A stretch of DNA of 37,465 nucleotides from positions 1 through 37,465 of IMG/VR virus record IMGVR_UViG_3300027861_004152. The stretch is one strand, 5' to 3'. Source of the stretch: a virus. This document shows, piece by piece, positions 7,420-12,321 of this stretch. The notes beneath the pieces are model-generated. The model saw only the letters and a list, made by a program, of their open reading frames with translations, ran no database searches and was not told the origin of the DNA. Numbering within the stretch: the stretch's first letter is position 1; the number at the start of each line of letters is the position of its first letter. The translations under genes were made by a program, and so were the position numbers.

Positions 7420-8523
7420 ATGGCAAAAAAGAAAGATGATGCAAAAGAAATTAAGAAAGTATTGAAAGACAAGAAAGACAACAAAAAAGAAAAGAAGGAA
7501 GAGGAAGAGCAAATATATGTGTCTTCTGGGTCATACCTTTTAGATTTAGCATTGTCTGAGCAAAAAGATGGTGGATACCTATTAGGAAGTGTGATACAAA
7601 TATCAGCAAAAGACCATGTTGGGAAAACCCTCATGGCTTTGAATATGTTTGCAGAAGCAAAGAATAATAAGAAATTCAAGGATTATAAGCTTATTCTTGA
7701 TGAACCTGAAGCAGCAATGAATTTCCCTCTGGATAAAATGTATGGTAAGGGGATGAAGAAGAGAATGACTTTTGTCCCCACACCAGAAGAGAGGGTTTCA
7801 CCTCGAACTGTCCAGGATTGGTATCATAGCATTACTAATGAAAAGAATTATCCATGTATTTATGTTTTGGACTCATTTGATGCTCTAACTTCAGATGATG
7901 ATCTAAACCTAAAAGGAGATCCAGGTAAAGGTGGTTATCATCTGGAGAAAGCTATCGTTGCAAGCTCTACTTTTCCAAAAATAATTGGGCCTTTAGCGAA
8001 GACAAATTCTTTATTCTTCTGGATATCCCAAACAAGAGCGAATCTTGGAATGGGCATGGAAGACGATACTGAATCTGGTGGAAGAGCTATCAAGTTTTAC
8101 AGATCTTATTACATTAAGCTTAAAAAAATTCAAACTCTGACTAAGATGGTCAGGGGTAAGAAAATAGTTGTTGGAAATATGGTAGAAATAACTATCAAGA
8201 AGAACAAGGTTACTGGTAAGATCAGGACTATAACTATTCCAATTTATAATGATTATGGAATTGATGACCTTGAATCCATGGTTGATTGGCTGTGTGAAAG
8301 AGATTTTTGGGATAAGCCTAAGAAAAGTGCTTGGATTGACTGTCTTGGAGATTTTAGTAAAGGTTTAGATAAAGACGGTAATGAAAAGAGATGGACTCGT
8401 AAAGAGTTGATATTACATATCGAAACTGAAAAACTTCAACAGAAATTGAGGGGTATACTTTACGAGAAATGGATGCAATACGAATCTGAAATATGCACAG
8501 ATAGGGAACCAAGATATGTCTAA
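7420..8523 (+). CDS. uvsX: RecA/UvsX-like recombinase
   Basis: 367 residues from the ATG at 7420 (AAGGA 6 nt upstream). A lysine-rich linker (residues about 5-30) precedes the RecA core: SAKDHVGKT (Walker A, about 62-70; the usual first Gly is Ala), IYVLDSFDAL (Walker B, D151), ISQTRANLG (about 202-210, like RecA NQ-x-R) and SGGRAIKFYRS (like RecA TGGRALKFY). It would catalyse strand exchange with the UvsY-like and gp32-like partners encoded upstream. The end overlaps the exonuclease start by 8 bp. Confidence 0.88.
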   Translation: MAKKKDDAKEIKKVLKDKKDNKKEKKEEEEQIYVSSGSYLLDLALSEQKDGGYLLGSVIQISAKDHVGKTLMALNMFAEAKNNKKFKDYKLILDEPEAAMNFPLDKMYGKGMKKRMTFVPTPEERVSPRTVQDWYHSITNEKNYPCIYVLDSFDALTSDDDLNLKGDPGKGGYHLEKAIVASSTFPKIIGPLAKTNSLFFWISQTRANLGMGMEDDTESGGRAIKFYRSYYIKLKKIQTLTKMVRGKKIVVGNMVEITIKKNKVTGKIRTITIPIYNDYGIDDLESMVDWLCERDFWDKPKKSAWIDCLGDFSKGLDKDGNEKRWTRKELILHIETEKLQQKLRGILYEKWMQYESEICTDREPRYV

Positions 8524-9373
8524 AATTATACTAGATTGTTCTGGATTGATACATAAGACAATACATACAATAGGAGATCGGCTTTCTTATGAGGATGAGC
8601 AGACCGGATTAATATTCGGTTTCCTAAGACAGCTATTTTCTATCTCTAAGCATTTTGAAGCTAAAGATATCGTCTTCTGTTGGGATTCAGTAAAGTCGAA
8701 AAGGAAGAGGTTTTATCCTGATTATAAGAAGAAAAGAAAAGCGATTGAGCTTTCTCCTGAAGAATTAGAAATAAGAAAGATTCTTTATAGTCAAGCAGAT
8801 AGACTTAGGATGAAGATTATTCCTGCGTTAGGATTCAAAAACAGTTTTATAAAAACCGGATTAGAAGCCGATGATATAATGGCTGTTATTGTCAAGAAGT
8901 ATCCTGGGAATATAATGGTTACGGGAGATAAAGATCTTTACCAGATGTTTGATTATTGTGATATTTCACCTGACGGGAAAAAGATTATCTTAAAAGCAGA
9001 GTTTGATGAGAAGTATGGTATAACTCCTGCACAATGGGCAGAAGCTAAAGCTCTTGCTGGTTGTGATAGTGATAGTGTTCAGGGAGTTAAAGGTGCTGCA
9101 GATCCTGCAAAATCCGAGAAGTCAAAAGTTTTCGCTTATTTGAAAAAAGAGTTGACAAAGGGTGTTGTCTATGATAGACTGGTATCCAGTAACGAAATGA
9201 CTGAGAGAAACAAAAAACTGGTTACTCTACCTTATGAAGATTTTGATATCACTTTAGTAAAGGAAGAATTTTTGATGGATGATTGGGTAGAGTTGTTTGA
9301 TCGGTTAGGCTTTCAATCAATGTTGAAAAAGGATTATTTTTTAGACTTAAGAAAACTTTTTAAATTGAAGTAG
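8516..9373 (+). CDS. 5'-3' exonuclease / flap endonuclease (PIN-FEN family)
   Basis: 285 residues. Metal-binding acidic residues are in family order: IILDCSG near the N-terminus, FCWDS near residue 55, EADDIM near 118 and TGDKDLYQM near 135. The H3TH-like GCDSDSVQGVKG segment follows. It corresponds in family to the Pol I 5' nuclease, T5 exonuclease and T4 RNase H, which remove RNA primers and flaps during lagging-strand synthesis. It is the last gene before the RNA-rich region. Confidence 0.9.
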   Translation: MSKIILDCSGLIHKTIHTIGDRLSYEDEQTGLIFGFLRQLFSISKHFEAKDIVFCWDSVKSKRKRFYPDYKKKRKAIELSPEELEIRKILYSQADRLRMKIIPALGFKNSFIKTGLEADDIMAVIVKKYPGNIMVTGDKDLYQMFDYCDISPDGKKIILKAEFDEKYGITPAQWAEAKALAGCDSDSVQGVKGAADPAKSEKSKVFAYLKKELTKGVVYDRLVSSNEMTERNKKLVTLPYEDFDITLVKEEFLMDDWVELFDRLGFQSMLKKDYFLDLRKLFKLK

Positions 9374-9395
9374 GAGAAAAGTCAAGATATTGAGG

Positions 9396-9505
9396 ATTAA
9401 TTTGGGGGTGATTAGCCTAATTGAGGCAGAAGGCAATATAGTGCGCCGTTGGGTTGTGGCCCCAATGTTATTGGATGCAAGTTCCAACTGTCTCCCCAAA
9501 TTAAT
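9396..9505 (+). ncRNA. Structured RNA closed by a 12-bp helix, possibly Y-RNA-like
   Basis: attaatttgggg (9396-9407) and ccccaaattaat (9494-9505) pair perfectly over 12 bp. Inside are successive hairpins: GCCT/AGGC near 9414, GGC/GCC, TTGGG/CCCAA, and a T-arm-like TTGGA-TGCAAGT-TCCAA near 9474-9490. The last resembles the TGCAAAT T-loops of the tRNA-like RNAs at 10088 and 12144. No ORF or terminator pattern fits. The strand is assumed from neighbouring genes. Confidence 0.6.
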
Positions 9506-9527
9506 TTAGAGAAAATGAAAAAAGTGC

Positions 9528-9556
9528 TTGACAAATAACGAAAAAAGAATTATATT
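9528..9556 (+). promoter_or_regulatory. Sigma70-type promoter P1
   Basis: TTGACA (9528-9533), 17-bp spacer, TATATT (9551-9556). The predicted transcript starts near 9563 and would carry the minigene at 9613 and RNA element copy 1. Confidence 0.75.
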
Positions 9557-9612
9557 AGGTTTTACATTTTAATTGACCTTAACACTTACTAAATTGTAAT
9601 GGAGGGCTTATC

Positions 9613-9627
9613 ATGTATCTGGTGTAG
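9613..9627 (+). CDS. Putative four-codon minigene (MYLV)
   Basis: GGAGG at 9601-9605 is placed 7 nt before ATG TAT CTG GTG TAG. An ideal ribosome binding site in front of a four-codon ORF downstream of P1 is reminiscent of leader peptides or phage minigenes, but it could be chance. No homology can be claimed. Confidence 0.25.
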   Translation: MYLV

Positions 9628-9650
9628 AAACACATCATTCCGAATTTATA

Positions 9651-9710
9651 AGAATGACTGCAGCAAACACATAAAACTTTCTATTTAGAAGAAATTTAAA
9701 TGTCATTCTG
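9651..9710 (+). ncRNA. Four-copy RNA element, copy 1
   Basis: Outer stem AGAATGAC/GTCATTCT (8 bp), CAGCAA at 9661-9666, inner hairpin TTTCT/AGAAA, AAAT before the 3' arm, and a G directly after it. The same design recurs at 9760, 10422 and 11932 with compensatory changes. Function unknown. Confidence 0.75.
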
Positions 9711-9722
9711 AAAATTAAAATC

Positions 9723-9751
9723 TTGACAAATCGAAAAGGATAAAGTATAAT
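9723..9751 (+). promoter_or_regulatory. Sigma70-type promoter P2 for the tRNA cluster
   Basis: TTGACA (9723-9728), 17-bp spacer, TATAAT (9746-9751): a consensus promoter. The start site is predicted near 9758-9760, so the transcript would begin with RNA element copy 2 and then run into the tRNAs. Confidence 0.85.
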
Positions 9752-9759
9752 GCTTTTAA

Positions 9760-9815
9760 AGAATGATTACAGCAATTAAAAATTTTCTATTTAAAGAAAC
9801 CGAAATACCATTCTG
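9760..9815 (+). ncRNA. Four-copy RNA element, copy 2 (at the predicted 5' end of the tRNA transcript)
   Basis: Outer stem AGAATG/CATTCT, CAGCAA at 9770-9775, inner hairpin TTTCT/AGAAA, AAAT before the 3' arm, terminal G. It begins within about 2 nt of the start site predicted from P2, so it may cap the tRNA precursor. Confidence 0.75.
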
Positions 9816-9829
9816 TATAGTAATAATTT

Positions 9830-9905
9830 AGCGGGGTCTAGTAACGGTTAGCTGACGAGGCTCATATCCTCGGTTTTACGGGTTCGAATCCCGTCCCCGC
9901 TTCCA
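9830..9905 (+). tRNA. tRNA with CAT anticodon (Met or Ile2)
   Basis: Full cloverleaf: acceptor AGCGGGG/CCCCGCT, D-arm with GG, anticodon stem CGAGG/CCTCG, loop CTCATAT (anticodon CAT), T-arm ACGGG-TTCGAAT-CCCGT, encoded CCA. The paired first base argues against an initiator tRNA. The discriminator is T, unusual for Met or Ile tRNAs. Whether C34 is modified to lysidine (Ile) cannot be seen. Confidence 0.93.
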
Positions 9906-9909
9906 AAAT

Positions 9910-9993
9910 GTCTGGGTATACGAATTGGTATAGCAACCTGCCTTAGAAGCAGGGTCTTTAGGCGTGAGAGTTCGAGTCTCTCCCTGGACACCA
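9910..9993 (+). tRNA. tRNA-Leu (TAG)
   Basis: Acceptor GTCTGGG/CCTGGAC (two G-U pairs), anticodon stem CCTGC/GCAGG with loop CTTAGAA (anticodon TAG), a long class II variable region, T-arm GAGAG-TTCGAGT-CTCTC, A73 and encoded CCA. The D-stem is weak in the standard register. Confidence 0.88.
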
Positions 9994-10005
9994 AAAAGAT
10001 TTCAT

Positions 10006-10067
10006 CTGTGTGTAGCTCCGTCTGGAGCGGAGGGGTTTCGAAGGTTCAAATCCTCCCACACAGACCA
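10006..10067 (+). ncRNA. Short tRNA-like RNA lacking an anticodon arm
   Basis: Acceptor CTGTGTG/CACACAG, D-arm-like GCTCC/GGAGC with a 4-nt loop, a T-arm region with TTCAAAT and CCTCC, A73 and an encoded CCA; only 62 nt in total. GGAGG (near 10029) could also pair with CCTCC across a larger loop. There is no room for a standard anticodon stem-loop, so it cannot decode as a normal tRNA. It is either a decayed tRNA or a tRNA mimic like its neighbours. Confidence 0.65.
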
Positions 10068-10087
10068 ACAAAAGTTTATAAAATCAA

Positions 10088-10206
10088 GGCTAAGTGGCGA
10101 AATATAAACGCAGATTCAATAGGGGTAACTCCTAAATATGCTTTGGGTCGAACACGGTGACAGCATTAACTTGTGTTCATGTAAGGTGCAAATCCTTACC
10201 TTAGTC
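10088..10206 (+). ncRNA. tRNA-like RNA with extended centre, Y RNA (YrlA-like) candidate
   Basis: Acceptor GGCTAAG/CTTAGTC (extendable by two A-T pairs), TG, D-arm GCG/CGC enclosing AAATATAAA, and a T-arm GTAAGG-TGCAAAT-CCTTAC with an unusual T-loop. In place of an anticodon arm there are about 70 nt with competing helices (ATGCT/AGCAT; GAACAC/GTGTTC) and GGGTCGAACAC. Bacterial and phage Y RNAs of the YrlA class are known to have a tRNA-like domain and to be encoded beside Ro60; a Ro60-like gene starts 293 bp downstream. The Y RNA identity is inference. Confidence 0.65.
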
Positions 10207-10208
10207 TT

Positions 10209-10277
10209 TCTCGGTTAGTTTAGCGGAGAAAACGCCCCTATGAGGGGGAATCATCAGTTCGAATCTGATGCCGAGAA
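10209..10277 (+). ncRNA. tRNA-like RNA with reduced anticodon hairpin
   Basis: Acceptor TCTCGGT/GCCGAGA, D-arm GTTT-AGCGGAG-AAAC, T-arm ATCAG-TTCGAAT-CTGAT. Between the D- and T-arms are only 19 nt, including CCCCTATGAGGGG, which folds as a 4-5 bp stem with a 3-5 nt loop instead of the 7-nt anticodon loop. No CCA is encoded. It starts 2 nt after the preceding tRNA-like RNA. It cannot present a standard anticodon. Confidence 0.65.
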
Positions 10278-10289
10278 AACAAATTTTAC

Positions 10290-10412
10290 AGCAAGGTGGC
10301 CAAATTGGTAAAGGCAACGGTATGGAAAATAAAAATCTGGCATAAGATTTTTTACCGCAATCAAACCTAATGGAACCGTGTTTTGTGGGTTCGAATCCCA
10401 CCCTTGCGACCA
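10290..10412 (+). ncRNA. tRNA-like RNA with a 53-nt anticodon loop, CCA encoded
   Basis: Acceptor AGCAAGG/CCTTGCG (1-72 mismatched), D-arm with GCC/GGC and GG, anticodon stem ACGGT/ACCGT (10317-10321, 10375-10379), a five-base variable region, T-arm GTGGG-TTCGAAT-CCCAC, A73 and CCA. The anticodon loop is 53 nt instead of 7 and holds an 8-bp hairpin (AAAAATCT/AGATTTTT). If 46 nt were removed, the loop would read ATGGAAA (anticodon GGA, Ser), but a Ser tRNA should have a long variable arm. Options: an intron-like insertion or another Y-RNA-like mimic. Confidence 0.65.
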
Positions 10413-10421
10413 TTTTTAATA

Positions 10422-10479
10422 AGATTGAATTCAGCAACTATAAATAATCAACTGTTAATTGATAATATTAATCAATCTG
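10422..10479 (+). ncRNA. Four-copy RNA element, copy 3 (in the leader of the Ro60-like gene)
   Basis: Outer stem AGATTGA/TCAATCT, CAGCAA at 10432-10437, inner hairpin ATCAA/TTGAT, terminal G. It ends about 9 nt before the AAGGAG of the Ro60-like gene, so it forms the 5' leader of that gene or a processing boundary after the tRNA cluster. Confidence 0.75.
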
Positions 10480-10498
10480 TAAATTTAAGGAGAGCAAA

Positions 10499-11926
10499 AT
10501 GAGAGCAAGCGCAACTACAAATGAAGGAGCAGCATGTTACGACCACAGCATGAATCATTCACTTGAATTCTTTTCAAAAGCAGGATCTTTATTCATTAAG
10601 AAAGGAGCTTTCTACGGAAACGAGGCTACTGCTTTAGGGTTATTTAAGAACTCTTGGTTTGCTGATAATGAGATCTCAATGAGGCTTCTTTTCTGGCTTC
10701 GTGATTGTCGTGGTGGAGCAGGTAATCGAAGTGGTTTTAGAAGTTGTTTAACATGGCTTGCAGATGCAGACCCAAGATGGATCTTAAAGAATATTTATCT
10801 TGTTCCTGAATGTGGAAGATGGGACGATCTAAGATCCTTATTCGGAACTACTTTAGAATTAGATGCTTCTATTTTTTGGGCTGCAGCAATAAAGAGCGGA
10901 AACACACTTGCTGCTAAGTGGGCTGATAGAAAAGACTATCCTATCCGAAAAGTATTTGGAATGAAGATAGGAGAATTTAGACGTTATCTTGCTGATTGTA
11001 GAAAAAACAGTATTGTTGAAAACAACATGTGCAAGAAAGAATGGAGAGAAATAACTTATTCTCACGTTCCTTCTGTTGCTATGGCAAGATACACAAATGC
11101 TTTTGGTAGAAATGATGAAAAAAGATTTGAAGCTTATAAAGAAGGCCTAACTTGCAAAACAGAAAAAGTAAATGCTTCGGTTCTGTTCCCTCATGATTGT
11201 GTGAGGACTGCAAGGTCTGGCGATGCAGTTATTGCGGATGCTCAGTTCGATGTTCTTCCTAATTATATGGAAGGTGTTGATGAAAGAGTTATCGCTCTTT
11301 GCGATACTTCAGAATCTATGCAGTGCATAGTAAGTGGCTCAGTCCAGGCTATTGATATCTCTAAAGGATTAGCTCTTTATTGTTCTGAGAAAATTGGAGA
11401 AGATAATCCTTTTTATCGTAAATTTATTGCTTTTGAATCTGAATCAAAATTTGTAGATTGGGAGGGGATGAAGTTTTCTGACACGCTTCATGATCATAGA
11501 ATTTTCAATGGTGCTTGTGGGATGACAAGAATAGATAAAGCTCTTGATCTTATTTTAGATTCTGCAAAGATGTGGAATGTTGAGAATAATAAAATGCCTA
11601 CTTCTTTACTGATCGCTTCTGATATGCAATTTACTCAGGGAGTAACGGCAGGTCATAGATATGGTTGGAGCGACGAGAATGGAGTCAACACTGTGATTGA
11701 AAAGGCTCTTATGAGGTGGGATGAAGCAGGTTACAAACGCCCTAAAATCATTTATTGGAATCTTGCTGGGTATAGTGGCTCACCAGCAACCAATCAACAC
11801 CAAGATGTGGCACTTGTTTCTGGTTTCTCACCTTCTATTCTGAAAGCAGTATTTGATGGGACTGATCTTACTCCTGAAGGAGTAATGATGAGAGCTATTG
11901 AGAAGTATGATATAGTAAGACCATAA
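10499..11926 (+). CDS. Ro60-like RNA-binding protein (TROVE/DUF2828-type HEAT repeats + vWFA domain)
   Basis: 475 residues with AAGGAG before ATG. The N-terminus (TTNEGAACY, then LEFFSKAG) and LRDCRGGAGNRSGF followed by CGRWDDLRSLFG match the helical-repeat domain of the TROVE/DUF2828 group. The C-terminal vWFA domain has a MIDAS: DTSES (D269-x-S-x-S), GMTRID, and ASDMQF (D375). Ro60/Rsr proteins are rings that bind Y RNAs and misfolded RNAs, and in Deinococcus work with polynucleotide phosphorylase. tRNA-like RNAs on both sides support a Ro60-type role. The choice between TROVE proper and DUF2828 is uncertain by eye. RNA element copies lie immediately before and after the gene. Confidence 0.75.
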   Translation: MRASATTNEGAACYDHSMNHSLEFFSKAGSLFIKKGAFYGNEATALGLFKNSWFADNEISMRLLFWLRDCRGGAGNRSGFRSCLTWLADADPRWILKNIYLVPECGRWDDLRSLFGTTLELDASIFWAAAIKSGNTLAAKWADRKDYPIRKVFGMKIGEFRRYLADCRKNSIVENNMCKKEWREITYSHVPSVAMARYTNAFGRNDEKRFEAYKEGLTCKTEKVNASVLFPHDCVRTARSGDAVIADAQFDVLPNYMEGVDERVIALCDTSESMQCIVSGSVQAIDISKGLALYCSEKIGEDNPFYRKFIAFESESKFVDWEGMKFSDTLHDHRIFNGACGMTRIDKALDLILDSAKMWNVENNKMPTSLLIASDMQFTQGVTAGHRYGWSDENGVNTVIEKALMRWDEAGYKRPKIIYWNLAGYSGSPATNQHQDVALVSGFSPSILKAVFDGTDLTPEGVMMRAIEKYDIVRP

Positions 11927-11931
11927 TTATA

Positions 11932-11995
11932 AGAGTGAGTTCAGCAAAACCTAAAATACTCAAATTCAAACTTTGACTAAATTTAAATCACTCTG
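11932..11995 (+). ncRNA. Four-copy RNA element, copy 4 (after the Ro60-like gene)
   Basis: Outer stem AGAGTGA/TCACTCT, CAGCAA at 11942-11947, inner hairpin TCAAA/TTTGA, AAAT before the 3' arm, terminal G. It starts 6 nt after the Ro60-like stop and ends 6 nt before the next tRNA-like RNA. Confidence 0.75.
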
Positions 11996-12000
11996 TTTAT

Positions 12001-12118
12001 AGTAAGGGTTTTGATACAAACGGATTAGGCTATTTGTTTTGGGTTCGATCCCCTAATAGATTTAACGATCTATAATGTTGGAAGGATAGTCAGAGTAGGT
12101 TCGATTCCTACCTTAACT
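12001..12118 (+). ncRNA. Degenerate tRNA-like RNA with two T-arm-like motifs
   Basis: A perfect T-arm GTAGG-TTCGATT-CCTAC (12095-12111) is followed by CTTAACT, which pairs with AGTAAGG at 12001-12007 apart from one A-A mismatch. The centre contains a second GGGTTCGATCCC, an ATTAGG/CCTAAT helix and a TAGAT/ATCTA hairpin, but no anticodon arm. It is either another Y-RNA-like mimic or the remains of two fused tRNAs. Confidence 0.45.
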
Positions 12119-12143
12119 CTAAATTTAAAGTAAATACGAATTT

Positions 12144-12302
12144 AGCTGTGTGGCGGAATAGGTAGTCGCTAGGGCAACATGGATAATCTTACTGATAGTG
12201 TACATTGGTAAGTGGGCCATTTTCGGGGAAGAACCGATAACCTTAGATAGTGCAAATGTACACCCTCACTATTATGTAGAGTGCAAATCTCTACCACATG
12301 CT
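12144..12302 (+). ncRNA. tRNA-like RNA with long central helix, Y RNA candidate
   Basis: Acceptor AGCTGTG pairs with CACATGCT with one bulged T. It is followed by TG and a D-arm GCG-GAATAGGTAGT-CGC. The T-arm is GTAGAG-TGCAAAT-CTCTAC, with the same odd T-loop as 10088-10206. The centre has a 9-bp perfect helix GTGTACATT/AATGTACAC (12198-12206, 12255-12263) that can extend through ATAGTG/CACTAT by way of a bulge, and an inner TCGG/CCGA hairpin. A long bulged helix replacing the anticodon arm is what a Ro60-binding module would look like; this is inference. Confidence 0.6.
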
Positions 12303-12321
12303 AATAAATACAAAGGAATAT

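Noticed and set aside
10088-10412. Group I intron in a tRNA gene
   Set aside because: The insertions are only about 46-70 nt, too short for a group I intron core, and no P7-type conserved segments were recognised.
10201-10437. Minus-strand ORF of 78 codons across the tRNA cluster
   Set aside because: It is the reverse complement of tRNA and tRNA-like genes; the RNA structures explain the sequence.
11973-12003. Promoter TTGACT...TATAGT before the tRNA-like RNA at 12001
   Set aside because: The spacer is 19 bp and the sequence overlaps RNA element copy 4, whose constraints explain it; not strong enough to list.
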